The notes beneath the pieces are model-generated. The model was not told the DNA's origin, did not search any database, and saw nothing but the letters and a program-made list of their open reading frames with translations. From Linyphia triangularis (Eukaryota; Arthropoda; Arachnida; Araneae; Linyphiidae), in NCBI GenBank assembly GCA_963978545.1, contig OZ021723.1, positions 7,794,893 to 7,858,892 on the forward strand: 64,000 nt of DNA, in the 5' to 3' direction. Shown here in pieces: positions 1-12,219 of the stretch. The stretch's first letter is position 1. Each line of letters begins with the position of its first letter. The position numbers and the translations under genes were made by a program.

Positions 1-306
1 ATACAGTTCAAATTTTAAAAATCAGTTAATTAGCTCTTAAGATATCACCGTTGAAGTACATTCACTCAACAATGAAAAGCAGTTCTCCAGAAATTGAGTT
101 CAAAGTTTTCGACATTTTATTTTTTTCTAATATGTTTTAAACGTCGACCTTTACGAAATTGCATGTAATTAAAAAAGTATTTTAACTATAAGAAAGTTAT
201 TGGTATCATTTTAAAGATAATGAATTGGAAAACATTTTAAAATGAAAAAACAAAAATGCCTGTGTGGGTCAATTTTGGCGATTCCCAACGTATATGTATA
301 CCTTAA
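1..306 (-). mobile_element. TTAA-flanked MITE, truncated by window edge
   Basis: The reverse complement of this stretch matches the left ~305 bases of the complete element at 9768-10507 nearly base for base. It ends in the same terminus, GGTATACATATACGTTGG read inward, next to TTAA at 303-306. The rest of this copy lies left of the window. No coding capacity is visible. The TTAA ends suggest a piggyBac-type target, although a TA target with a longer terminus is also possible. Confidence 0.8.
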
Positions 307-544
307 GACTTATACAAAATACGACTTAATATTCCAAGAATGTTCTAACATCAGTGTTATTGGAATTAGAATTCCTTTCTTTAAACTATATATCTAATAA
401 CACATGTTTTCTTGCTCTAAACATTTCTACGAGATAAATTTTACTCTAATTCAATGTCGGTCTAATAACATTGTTCTCTTGCACTAAGTCTTTGAACGTG
501 ATGTTTACGCTTTACCCCAAAATGTTAATACCAAGAAAGGTGTG
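307..544. other. AT-rich DNA, small diverged tandem repeat
   Basis: No gene seen. Two diverged copies of a ~40-base stretch beginning TCTAATAACA lie at about 391-430 and 462-500. Confidence 0.4.
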
Positions 545-640
545 TAATTTAGTATTCCCGCCAAGTAATCACACGTGGCGAATAAAAGAGTTTCTTTAAC
601 CATCGCTGAGACGTGATTGGATGATGGGCGAAGAATGTTG
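545..640. promoter_or_regulatory. Promoter-like motif cluster (E2F-, E-box-, CCAAT-like)
   Basis: Within 75 bases there is TTCCCGCCAA (E2F-like, 555-564), CACGTG (E-box, 572-577) and ATTGG (inverted CCAAT, 616-620). The local GC content is higher than in the AT-rich flanks. The motifs are visible in the sequence; promoter function is inference, and no convincing gene follows. Confidence 0.25.
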
Positions 641-839
641 AGTGGGACAAGCACCTGATTCCATTCATTCTTTGGACGTGACGATGTTGAATAATTGCAG
701 TTTTATCTCAGGTAACCGAGTCAGGTTCATTCATTTCAGGTGCTCTACTGCTTTTACGCGAACACTGTATCCTGTTGTTAAAGATATTTTAAAAATAGAC
801 GAAGAAAACGTTTCATATTTTGCTACAGGGGTTTTATGT

Positions 840-1160
840 TGATTTTAAAAGAGTAAAAGTTTGGGTACTTTTTTTTTTTTTTTTTTATTTTTTTATTTCA
901 TCGACTTTTGGCCAACTTTTTGTTTGTTTGGTTGGTTGAACTCCCGGCTGGGAGTGGAAAGGAAGGACTTTGTGAACTAGCACCTGCCTCCGCGTATATA
1001 TGTCAGAGAACCAACTCTCTGGAACAGGATGAAGTAAAAAAAAGAACTAATAATAAAAAAAAAGGGGAGGGGGGGGGGGGGATTAAATAATTTCGGTGCA
1101 GAAGGAATTTTGTGAAGTTGCCATTTCAATGCTTTCTCCGGGTGAGGACGTGGACACACA
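840..1160. repeat. Poly(T), poly(G) tract and shared repeat fragment
   Basis: A T-run lies at ~870-890 and an A-run plus G-run at ~1060-1081. The stretch at ~1110-1146, containing GTTGCCATTTCAATGC, recurs at 40323-40360 next to the Gypsy 3' LTR. The (TTGG)n stretch at ~928-938 resembles the 3' tails of SINEs elsewhere in the window. Probably old retroposon debris. Confidence 0.4.
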
Positions 1161-1490
1161 CGTCAAGCTAAGCTCAACTTTTTGTTTTTTACAAAATATT
1201 CTCCAATAGTTGAATTTTTCCATGTTGCGAACATTTTATACACTTGAAATAAACTATTTATTGAAAATAAAAAAAAATAAAAAAACTCTTTGAATACACA
1301 GACAGTGGTCGGTTGAAATGAAATTTGTGTGTTTTGGAAGAGTACGTAAATTTTTTTATAAAAATTCCGCATTCGCCCTGTACTGTCGAAATGTATTTCA
1401 AACCTACTTAAATTCAAATTATGATTTAAATTTAAAAAGAAAAAGTAATTGACAAATCCAATAGTTTACAAAACGCCCCCGACGATCTTT
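1161..1490. other. AT-rich, no feature seen
   Basis: I see no gene, RNA or repeat with support here. Confidence 0.4.
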
Positions 1491-2859
<1,369 letters not shown>

Positions 2860-3640
2860 ACAGAATAACAATTAAAATCCGACATTAACTTAACAAACAA
2901 TATAATTAACAAATTGATTAATTCAAAAATGTGTTTAAAATTCTACGATTTGATTAAAATTCAATAATTTGATTGAAATTCAACAATCGAATTAATTTAA
3001 CAATATAATAAATAATTTGATCAATTCGAATCCTAATTGATTAAAGTTTAACAATTTGTTTAATTTAACAATGTAATTAACAATTTGAATAATTCAACGA
3101 TTTTATTAAAATTCAGCAATTTTACTAACTAAACGATATAATTAACAATTTGATTAGTTTAACTATTTGATTAAAAGCAAACATTTTGATTAGTTTAACT
3201 ATTTGATTAAAAGCAAACGTTTTGATTAATTTAAAAATATAATAAAAATTTAATTAATTCGAATATTTGATTAAAATTCAACAATTTGATTATTATAAAG
3301 ATGTTATTAAATATTTGACTTATTCAACGGTTTGATTAAAATTCAACAATTCAATTAATTTATCAGTGTAATAAGCAATTTGATGAATTCAACAGTTTGA
3401 TTAAAATTCATTTGACTAATATTCAATGGTTTTATTAAAATTCATTTGATTGATTATCAATGTACTTAACAATTTGATTAATTCAAGGATTTGATTAAAA
3501 TTCAACAATTATAATGTAGTTTCAAGTGTTAAGACAAAACTGGTTAAAATTAACGGTGTGATTAAAATTTATTTGATTAATTTAACAATGTACTTAACAG
3601 TTTGATTAAAACTCTAAAATTATAATGTAGTTTCAAGTGT
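2860..3640. repeat. Degenerate AT-rich minisatellite
   Basis: Variants of ATTCAACAATTTGATTAA and AATTTAACAATTTGATTA recur more than twenty times with irregular spacing of about 25-55 bases. Copies are diverged, so this is an old array. Near the end a ~20-base string (ATAATGTAGTTTCAAGTGT) occurs twice, at ~3511 and ~3621. Confidence 0.75.
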
Positions 3641-5816
3641 AAAAACAAAACTGGTTTTCGAACTTTTTACTGTAAAGTACTCGTATATTTTAAACTTTAA
3701 CATTACATGAAATATAACGAACATATCACACACACAAAATTATAAGCTTTATGTCATAGCTTGCATTGGACCATTATTTTATCTAAAATCATTACTACAT
3801 TTCTCACGCTTAACCAAGTATACGTAGCTATAAAATTTTTTTTTTTTTAAATCTTTAGTAACATATATTTTCTCTTCGCAACTTTATTCTTGATTTATTG
3901 CTAGAAAGTAGCGTAATCTGATATGCAGGTTATAAAAGAAAAATATGGTTTCTGATATTTTTTTTTCTTATAAGAATGGTAGAAGAATGTACAGCAGAAT
4001 GTTAGTGACAAACAGTAAAAAACATTTTTTGAAATATTGCTTTCATTTGGATTTAAGTACGTTTCACGTAGCTTCACAATTTATTTTTCGTCGTGTTAGA
4101 GTTAAAAAGTTGAAAAAATATTGAATATTTTAGACTCTTTGAGTCATAATTTAAGGTAAGAACGGCCCAAGTAAAAGAACATAAACTAGAAGTAAGCAAT
4201 ATGAAACTGAACAAACTAAGTACATAAAATGAACTTTATGTTTAGTTTTGTTCTTATGCGGTGTATTTTTTTTTTTTACATTTTTTAGGTAATGAACGAA
4301 AAATATGTAAAATTAATAGTAGTTTTGAACTTTGAGTTGATTGTAAGTTATTCGAAATTTTAGAAAATTAAATTATGACAGATAAGTGGTGTTTGATTAT
4401 AATCAAGGACTTAAGTTTCTTTTATTTTTCCTTTGATTGAATGTATGTAGATATAAACAGTTCATTTCATTTTCTATGTGTGTGGTTTTTTTTGTGTTTT
4501 TTTTTTACAATTTTTCTTAAGTTCATTTCCACAACAACCTTAAAAAAACCTTTCTTATTGGAAAGAGAAATGAGACCAGGAAGTTAACGTTTGCTTCTAT
4601 GGTTGAGCCAAATTTCAAGCCGGATTTTGAAATTTTTTATTATTTCATTCATTTTTAATCTGATTTCAATAAGGTTAAGCAAATTTGCGGTATATAATTG
4701 TAAATAAATGTACATATTTCTATAAAGTTCAATTTTATTAAATTTATTCTGGCTTAGCGATAATCCAGGCACCACGAAAGTAAACAACGCTCTCATTTCT
4801 TTTCAAAGTAGTTTCCAAAATTCAACTGACTCCGATTTCACGCCACAGTCGTATTCATAGCAGCGCGTGAGAACTTTTTTGAACTATGCTAACTTTTAAT
4901 CACCTGTATTATCGCTGTTAAAAATAAGTTTAATAAGGTAAAACTCAAAAAGAAATAAGTACACTTATTTACAATTATATTCTGAAAATTTACGTAACGT
5001 TACATAATTTCTATCAAGTTATAGTTCCATTATTTTTTCTAAAAATGATATGTTTTATTAAAAAAAAAAGTCAAAACATACGGTCTTACGTCACTGATAC
5101 TCAGTGCATATGTTAATCTTGTAAGAGATTGTAAAATTTTGATTTTCAGTTTAAAAATAACAGGCGTATTCATTTTACAAGACAAATTTAGAATATTATT
5201 GACAAAATCCAGTCCTCTTCCTCTGTTGCACTGCACTCTTCAAATACGATTAGAATCATCAAAAAGTTTAGCTGCAATTAAAAAAAAAAAAAAAATAGAT
5301 TAAATAATAACAATAAAAATTGAGTTTTACATGATGGATCACAACAGCAATATTTGTTTTCTCTTCACATGGCGTACGTTGTCTTGTAATAAATGCCGAT
5401 GTAATAAACACACAACTGAACCAGGCTACTATTGTAGTAACTTCTTTTTTTTTTAAAACTATATATATATATATAAGTGAGTTGTCTGTACGTCTGAACC
5501 TTAAACAAATCCATAGTTTTGCATCTAGATGTACGAAATATGGTGCATAGAAGCTTTAGTAAGTGGAGGCTGTAGAGAACAACTTTTAAATTCGATTAAA
5601 ATTTGCTTTCATTAAAATTTAATGACATTAAAAAAACCGTTAAATGGCAATGATATTTTTTTTATTACATCAGAATAAAACCAAAAGTTATTTAAATATG
5701 TTCTTCTTATTTTTCTGATTATTTTTATGTATTACAATCGTATGACCAATAAGCAGTTTGAATGTTATTGTAATATTTAAATATATTTACTGTCAGTCAA
5801 TACCGTTAAAAAACTT
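3641..5816. other. AT-rich unassigned DNA
   Basis: Only short homopolymers, a short (AT)n at ~5460-5475 and a ~45-base imperfect hairpin at ~4213-4257 are visible. The hairpin is too short for a normal pre-miRNA. No coding region is supported. Confidence 0.35.
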
Positions 5817-5817
5817 C

Positions 5818-5832
5818 TGCGCATGTGCAGTT
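5818..5832. promoter_or_regulatory. NRF1-like site upstream of candidate small gene
   Basis: TCTGCGCATGTGCAG resembles the palindromic NRF1 site (TGCGCATGCGCA) and lies ~90 bases before the candidate start codon at 5919. A similar string occurs inside the mariner element at ~41965, so chance or repeat origin is possible. Confidence 0.25.
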
Positions 5833-5918
5833 TTAAAGCATTATTTTTTATACATCGTTTTGTTTTCTACGTTTTAAATTCATCCTGTTTTTGTTTACAT
5901 TTTGTGTTGTCATCCAAG

Positions 5919-6380
5919 ATGTATTGTGCTCAGCAGGTATTGATATTTTGATTTTATTTAATGAGAATTAATTACATTTAAACAAAATGAACTTGTTTAA
6001 TTTCTTTGTATTATATTAGCAAATATCTTCTGCATTACAGTTATCATATATGTCTAACATCTAAAATTTCGTTTACCAATATAATTTATCACTATAAGTT
6101 CGTGCCGTTATGGGATGTTTTCAGTCGGATTTTGATCAACTTATTAAATCTATTACATCTTTTTTCCAGGATGTGTCCATAACAAGATCAAATGTAAGAT
6201 AAAACATCTACGTATATCATTCGATGTGTTGTGTGGCGCGTTGACCAATATTAGTGCTATTATGTTATGTCCATGCAACTTGGCGATATAATTTTTCAGT
6301 TGGCCAACAATTTGGTAGATAACGCTATCGTTTCAATGCTTGCTAGTTTTTATCTGAGTACAGATTTTGCTTTATTTTAA
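5919..6380 (+). CDS. Candidate three-exon microprotein gene with PKA-anchoring-like helix
   Basis: Proposed exons are 5919-5936, 6170-6193 and 6300-6380 (stop TAA 6378-6380). Exon 1 starts in a good context (A at -3) and ends CAG|GTATT. Exon 2 is a 24-base microexon between a pyrimidine-rich TTTTTTCCAG acceptor and a strong AAT|GTAAGAT donor. Exon 3 follows ATTTTTCAG. Both introns are phase 0, so the frame stays open and gives 40 residues. The third exon begins with the pattern L-A-x-x-L-V-D-N-A-I, which has the spacing of the amphipathic helix used by A-kinase anchoring proteins to bind the PKA RII dimer; the synthetic AKAP-IS helix reads L-A-x-x-I-V-D-N-A-I. The splice signals and frame are seen in the sequence. 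The anchoring role is inference from one short motif. It could be part of a longer gene, or chance. No known gene was recognised. Confidence 0.25.
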
Positions 6381-6537
6381 AACAAAAATTAAGTACTTGA
6401 TACAATATATTTTCTTGATTGTTCATAACACAGAGGCTACAGCTGCACTATAGACGCCTGGCATATTTTGTTGAATATGTTTACAGGTGTTTTTTACATG
6501 TTAAAAAAATATACAACATTTTAAATTGTCAAATTTT

Positions 6538-6982
6538 TCTAGCGGGTTTAATTTAAATTGTGTATCTAACTTCATTTGATGAGAGTGAGTCAAAATACAC
6601 ATAGCAACGAATTACTTAGACTCAATTTGACTTCATCATTTGCATCATCAATTGTAGATCCGCCGAAGATTATTAAAATTCACTGAACACTTTCAAATTA
6701 TTTCAACATTTCTAATATGCCGCCAAAGAAAAGAACGAATATAAATTCTAAGTATAGAGCATATGTCGCTAAGATAGCTAGGCCATCACCGCTGCAAAAA
6801 CAGCATCGACTAGAGAATGACCGAGCACGATATTACAAAATGAACGTAAACATGCATATGCTGTAGTACATTGAAAGCTGATTATCAACAACAATTAATC
6901 CGAAGAAATTCCGAGTCTATGTAACACAGAAAGGATAGATGTCCTTCAACGGGTCCCCAGCAGTGCGGGGCCACACAGCTAG
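6538..6982 (+). mobile_element. Helitron remnant (3' end clear, 5' end uncertain)
   Basis: The right end is ...CACACAGCTAG followed by T at 6983, as expected for Helitrons (CTRR end, insertion before T). About 10 bases inside lies a GC-rich hairpin: GGTCCCC pairs with GGGGCC across a short loop (6950-6972) with one bulged T. The 5' end is not certain; TC at 6538-6539 is a guess and lacks the expected preceding A. A short ORF typical of the start of Helitron replicase proteins lies inside. Confidence 0.55.
6717..6866 (+). pseudogene. N-terminal fragment of Helitron-type protein (49 codons)
   Basis: The frame starts ATG-CCG-CCA-AAG-AAA-AGA (a basic MPPKKR start) and continues to TAG at 6864-6866. 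Residues ~30-38 read RLENDRARY, after a SPLQKQH stretch. Arthropod Helitron proteins commonly begin with a basic MPPKR-like segment followed by an R-L-E-x-x-R-x-R motif before the replication-initiator domain, so this looks like the first ~50 residues of such a protein. The helicase and Rep parts are absent. The location just upstream of a Helitron 3' terminus supports this. The family assignment rests on a short stretch and is inference. Confidence 0.4.
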
Positions 6983-7789
6983 TACTAAATATATCAAGCC
7001 AATAATTGTCTGAAAATAGAAAGAAGTTCTTTTTAACACGCTTTTATTAGTTTCACCTGTATGTTTGCTTGTAACCGACTCTTTTGGGCTCGATTTTGCC
7101 CTACTTTGAGCGATCAGATTTGATTCAAACTTTGCACACTTGTCAAAGACCGATGACAATACAATAATTCAATAAGTTTTTCACTTTATCAAAAGGATTA
7201 GCTCGTGTTGCCCTTGCGCCGTTAAATTCCAACCAACCAACCTTCTCCGGAATCGAACCCTGGTGTGTCGTTTGTAAGATTTGTCGTGGGAACGATGGTT
7301 ATACAAAGCGTGTTTTTTTAGTCGCATTATCCTGATCTTCAGGATTAGTGATTTTTCATATTCAGAAACACGGTATTGTTTTTGCCAACTAATACGGCGT
7401 GTGCTAAGGCATACGCATGACTTAAATTTGAGACAAGCATATGACTATTGGCAGGAACAACTGGAGAGTTTTGTACACTTAAGTAAAAAAATAACTAAAA
7501 AAAAATGTATAGTTTTATGTAAAAAAAAAATTAATAGTTTAAAAACCTAAAAAACACGCTTTAATAGAAAACCAAACTAAAAAGTAGAAAATAATTAATA
7601 GTTTAAAAAACTAAAATCATGCTTTAATAGAAAAGTGATACACAGAGCTGATAGATAAAAAAGGGTGGGGTGCTTGATATCAATTGTTGTATGTATTTAA
7701 TGACAGATATTGGTAAAAGTAGAGCCATTATGAAAATACTATAAAAAGCACCCCACACTTTTTTACGATAAAATAAATAATATATTCCA
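6983..7789. other. Unassigned DNA with a tRNA-like SINE scrap
   Basis: The stretch ~7190-7262 contains (CCAA)n and TCCGGAATCGAACCCTGG, the reverse complement of a Pol III B box (GGTTCGATTCC), so a minus-strand tRNA-derived SINE scrap is likely. The flanks at ~7030-7050 and ~7550-7635 contain ACACGCTTT(T/A)AT-type strings repeated three times. No gene is supported. Confidence 0.35.
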
Positions 7790-7945
7790 CGCCATTTTCG
7801 AGTTTTTAATTTATGTCATTTCATTAAGTGATCATTTTCATACGTACTCACCAAATGTCAAGGTTTCATAGAAAGTAGTTTCTAAATGCACTGGTCTAGA
7901 AGGTTGTAACATGACGAGTATAGGGAATGATCCTTACTGGAACTT
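7790..7945 (+). repeat. Single arm of the foldback element seen at 41818-43120
   Basis: The stretch from TACTCACCAAATGT through AGTAGTTTCTAAATGCACTG to GGGAATGATCCTTACT matches the right arm at ~42970-43110 and, reversed, the left arm at 41818-42840. Only one arm is present here. Confidence 0.7.
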
Positions 7946-8660
7946 CCTTTTAAATGTACGTAATATTTTTATACAAATGTTTTCAACTGTTTCAAAATAA
8001 ATGATAATGATTCATTGAAGCAGTCAGATTATCTTCTTTTAGTTTTAGCTAAACTACAGTGTATTTAAACAAAAAAAAATTAACCGAAGTTTATAACTAA
8101 AAAACTATTTTGACCATTTTGTGTAGCAAAAAAGGAAATTAATAGGGAAGCGAAATGCAATTTCAGCACATGTAGCCTTTTTAATCTGCTCTCACAAAAA
8201 AAAAAAAAAAAAAAAAAAAAAATGCAAATTATATTGATTAAGCTATTAAAGCTCATTAGACCTTCTCGCTTTAATGAGATTATTAAATGACGCCTAGGTA
8301 TAAAAAAAAACATTGAAAACTTCTGTCATGAACTTTAATTTGAATTTTGTACATTCCGTGCGATTTGAATAATTAAATTGTTTCTGCTCTTTTACAATGA
8401 AAATGACTTGGCGCATAGCCACATTAATGAAATACACTTTAACAAGATATACCGCAGCCTTGGGAAATTAATTGAACGAGAGAATAAGATAAAATAAATG
8501 TTTTCAAAATATCTAACGTCCTTAAACTTCAAGTGAAATTTCCTTTAATTAAAGCGAACAGCATTTTCGTCGAGCTGGTAAAAAACTGCTAATAACGCGT
8601 TTTTGTTTGGATGTAAGGTATATAAATTAAAAGTGCATATGTATGCTTTTTTAAACACAA
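7946..8660. other. AT-rich unassigned DNA
   Basis: An A-run lies at ~8197-8221. No gene or classified repeat is seen. Confidence 0.35.
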
Positions 8661-8927
8661 TTTTACAAAAAACTAAAAGGAACAACATTTCAAACAAAAA
8701 ATTATGGTTAAGTATACTAATTATATCGAAACACTGAAAGTTGTGTCAGAAGAAATGTGCTACGTTATTAAATCATTTATATTAACTTCAATTTTGTTTA
8801 TATGTTCTTGCTTACCTCAAAACCTCCGGAGGGTTAATTAACCCACTTGATGTTATACATTTTAATATTACTTGGCAGGTTGACTATTTGTCGAGGAACA
8901 TGCATTCTATTAAATTATACTCTGCTC

Positions 8928-8958
<31 letters not shown>

Positions 8959-9226
8959 ACAAAAAACTGAAAGAGACAACATTTCAAACAAAAAATTATG
9001 ATTAAGTATACTAATTACATCGAAACACTGGTAATTGTGTCAAAAGAAATGTGTTACGTTATTAAATCATTTATATTAACTTCAATTTTGTTTATATGTT
9101 CTTGCTTACCTCAAAATCTTCGGAGGGTTAATTAACCCACTTGATGTTATACATTTTAATATTACTTGGCAGGTTGACTATTTGTCGAAGAACATGCATT
9201 CTATAAAATTATACTCACTTTCTATA
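8661..9226. repeat. Tandem duplication, ~294-base spacing
   Basis: Copy 1 (~8661-8925) and copy 2 (~8954-9226) both run from TTTTACAAAAAACT through GGAGGGTTAATTAACCCAC to CATGCATTCTAT with about 5% differences. They are separated by a T-run (~8930-8951). No coding content is recognised. Confidence 0.85.
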
Positions 9227-9767
9227 GCCATATGTCATATCTACATACCAAGCTAAATTCAGTACAATTTGGCGATATTTAGTGACTGATACATAAATAA
9301 TGGTTAGCTATGTTCTTATCTATTTTAATTCACCCTGTTTTGTAACGCCCCCTAAGTGGAAAAGTACATCTCAGTTTTATTTTTTATTCGGCACGGTTCC
9401 GGTTGTCTATTTCTGCCACTATGAAGTGCTTATCAGAGTCATATACTCCTCGCAATTTTGAACTACTATTAGATTACGAGATCGAAACCTTAACGCGCGC
9501 ACCTTTCTCACCCATTCCCACTTCAGCAACGAGATGACATTGAAGCTACGATTTATTTAATGTGAACTATCTCCCATTATCGTACTCATCACGACATCTA
9601 CTGCTCATGAGCTCATTGCCTTTACCCTCCCACTCTCCCTTCCCCTCTCCAGTTTCGTACAGATTCGTTTCTGAAAATCACGTGCAACCAAAAAGCATGT
9701 TTACAATTTATAAGAGGGGACTTACCTGTTCCATAGACCTAACTGCAATGTCTTGCAAAGCATTACT
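9227..9767. other. Unassigned, moderately GC-richer DNA
   Basis: The segment ~9480-9660 is pyrimidine-rich (CTCCC-type runs). A 69-codon open frame at 9562-9771 has low-complexity Ser/Pro composition and no recognisable domain. Confidence 0.3.
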
Positions 9768-10507
9768 TTAAGGTATACATATACGTTGGGAATCGCAAAA
9801 ATTGACCCACACAGGCATTTTTGTTTTTTCATTTTAAAATGTTTTCCAATTCATTATCTTTAAAATGATACCAATAACTTTCTTATAGTTAAAATACTTT
9901 TTTAATTACACGCAATTTCGTAAAGGTCGACGTTTAAAACATATTAGAAAGAAATAAAATGTCGAAAACTTTGAACTCAATTTCTGGAGAACTGCTTTTC
10001 ATTGTTGAGTGAATGTACTTCAACGGTGATATCTTAAGAGTTAATTAACTGATTTTTAAAATTTAAACTGTATAATTTAGATAACATTTAAGAGCACGGG
10101 CTCTACCTGTTTACAAAAATTTTGGTAAAAAATAGATTTTTTTATGTATTTTAGAATATTTTTATTTTTGGAAAATTTTAATTTTTTCTAGTATTTTTCA
10201 TGTTAAATGTTAAAATTTTAAAAATATTTAAGTTATGCATTATATTTTGCTTGGGCCCGTGTATCAATACCTTGTCTTTAATTTCCAGTAAGAAATTTGT
10301 TTCAAAATTAATTAGGTATTATTTTATCATCGTTGCAATTAGGACTTAATTAGTGAATTAAAATTCAATTAATTAAATAAATATTTTTTTTTTACTTTTT
10401 GTTACTGCAAATACATTACATTTTTTGCTCTAGTAATTCTCACAAAAATTTGACAAGCTGGCATAAGAACTAAAAAAAAAATTGTCCAACGTATATGTAT
10501 ACCTTAA
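9768..10507. mobile_element. Complete TTAA-flanked MITE
   Basis: The element begins TTAAGGTATACATATACG (9768) and ends with its reverse complement at 10507, giving ~18-20-base terminal inverted repeats next to TTAA on both sides. It is 740 bases long with no open frame, so it is non-autonomous. A truncated inverted copy occupies 1-306. TTAA duplications are typical of piggyBac-type transposases, but the terminus does not start with the usual CCC, so the superfamily is uncertain. Confidence 0.8.
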
Positions 10508-10798
10508 AGCAGCGTTCGTCACTAACTTTTAGAGGTGTTAGAGCGTATGACTTATATCCTCCTGAGACCCAAAACTGTTTGAAGCATGATTTAAAGCTAA
10601 TTTTTTATGTATACTATTCTTTTGGGTCTATGTAACGCACTTTTAAAGTTCAGAACTGATCCATGCACAGTACACTTAAACAAAAAAAAAAAAAAAAAAA
10701 TGACTATCTCCTTAAGCTTGCAAAAATTCTGAAATTTAATTGTTCAGATGTGAAATTTAATCATGAAAGGCTGCAAAACAATTTCGTAAGGACGTGAT
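10508..10798. other. Short unassigned spacer with A-run
   Basis: An A-run lies at ~10681-10700. No other feature is supported upstream of the LINE insertion. Confidence 0.35.
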
Positions 10799-10808
10799 AC
10801 ATAAAAAT

Positions 10809-11028
10809 CCCTCCCCAAGTCCTACTGTTTGCCTCATCGTGGAGGGAGGGTGACCCTGGGCGGAATGGGTGAAGTACGTCGGGAGTTAACTCCTGGTAGG
10901 GCCACCCAAGGCGTGAAGGCCATTCCATTATGCCCAGCTAAATACCAGCATTATAAGGAGCCAAGACAGACTTCAACCTACTGGTGCTCCAGTCCTTGGA
11001 CTAACTGAAGCTGCACATCCCCTCACCA
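10809..11028 (+). promoter_or_regulatory. LINE 5' UTR with HDV-like ribozyme-type pairing
   Basis: The first seven bases, CCCTCCC (10809-10815), pair perfectly with GGGAGGG (10844-10850). TCCTAC (10820-10825) pairs with GTAGGG (10896-10901). Between them is a short C-C/G-G stem with a TCATCGT loop (10832-10842), and ACCC/GGGT (10853-10856 with 10867-10870) can form a further stem. The nested order P1-P2-P3-P1'-P4-P2' is that of HDV-like ribozymes known at the 5' ends of R2 and other LINEs. The fold is inference; the pairings are visible. Confidence 0.35.
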
Positions 11029-12219
11029 ATGAATTCGTTGACTACAGATATATATGCTGCATCGTCCGTTGCGCAGATTAATCAGGGACGAGCTCGAGGT
11101 TTAGGCAGAGGGCCTCGACCGATAAATATACGACAGTCTCCACAAGACTCAAAAATCTTGAAAATATTACAGTGCAATACAAACGGTTTGACTACACCGG
11201 CAACGAGAACTAAATTGGACCAACTATTAGAAATTGCAATTAACAGAGACATCCAGGTAGTTGCTGTACAGGAAACTAAACTAAAGAAAACTTCGACTCT
11301 TAAGATCAAGAGATTCGATATTTATAGAACTGATAGAACATCCAAGGGTGGAGGAGGCTTAGCCTTTTTCATCAGGAATGTTAAATATCAAAGTATTGAC
11401 ACTTCAATTGTCCAATCTTCGGATCTTGAAATCCAAGGCATTGAAATTTTTTGGAGAGGTAAACCCTTTCATATCTTCAACGTTTACCATCCCCCCAACT
11501 CTAAGCAACTTCCTACCAATTTGGCAAACTTTTTGGATAAAAACTCCCTTGTTCTGGGCGATCTTAATGCTAAACATTCAGCCTGGGGATGCTCTTGTAA
11601 TAACACAAGAGGCGAAGATATTCTTCAATTAATGGATGACAATAATTTTCTCTTACTAAATGATGGTACCCCCACTCACAACTCCTTTAGCTACAATTCA
11701 TCTGAAGCTTTGGATATTGCGATAACCAGTGCTGAGGTTTTTCCTCAATGCACTTGGTCTGTACTGGATAATATTGGTAGCGACCACTTGCCAATTCTCA
11801 TCGAATTTAAGAAAAGACAACGAGTTTCCTTCTCCAAAGAGAAATTTTGGAATTTCAAAAAAGCTAATTGGGACTCATTTAGGGAATCCATTGATTGCAG
11901 TCTGGACTTGGAACCTTTGACTGGAGATCTTAATGATAACTGGATGAATTTCAAGCAAATCGTCCTTAACAATGGTAAGACAAATATCCGTAGAGGTAAT
12001 GTAAAACGCTACACACCTTTTTACACACATAACTCCTCTGCCATTAAACCTCTCCTCGAAAAGAGAAAACTCTTGTTTGATACTCTAAGTGAAAGAGGGA
12101 ACAGTGCAAGAACAGAGATAAATCAAATTAATGCAGAAATAAAGTCGAAATATGCCCATCAGAAAAGATTAAGGTGGATGGAAATGTGTGGCACATTAGA
12201 TGCAAGGACTTCAAATTAA
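11029..12219 (+). pseudogene. LINE ORF2, endonuclease part
   Basis: The first 396 codons of the LINE protein start at ATG 11029 and stop prematurely at TAA 12217-12219. An endonuclease/exonuclease/phosphatase domain spans residues ~45-260: QCNTNG (48-53), QETK (81-84, metal-binding Glu), NVYHPP (151-156), GDLNAKHSAW (177-186), ALDIAIT (227-233) and SDHLPI (251-256, catalytic Asp-His). This domain nicks target DNA to prime reverse transcription. All the expected active-site motifs are present, so it decayed recently or was under constraint until recently. The first ~45 residues contain an Arg/Gly-rich stretch (~21-30). The reading frame continues downstream in another frame, so a stop and at least one frameshift separate it from the RT. 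Confidence 0.85.

Noticed and set aside
642..842. 66-codon frame
   Set aside because: It begins with GTG, has no recognisable domain and no supporting splice structure. Kept only as context for the upstream motif cluster.
4213..4257. Pre-miRNA hairpin
   Set aside because: The stem is only ~19 bp with mismatches and a 6-base loop, shorter than an animal pre-miRNA.
6917..7159. 80-codon minus-strand frame
   Set aside because: It overlaps the Helitron 3' terminus and repeat debris and has no recognisable domain.
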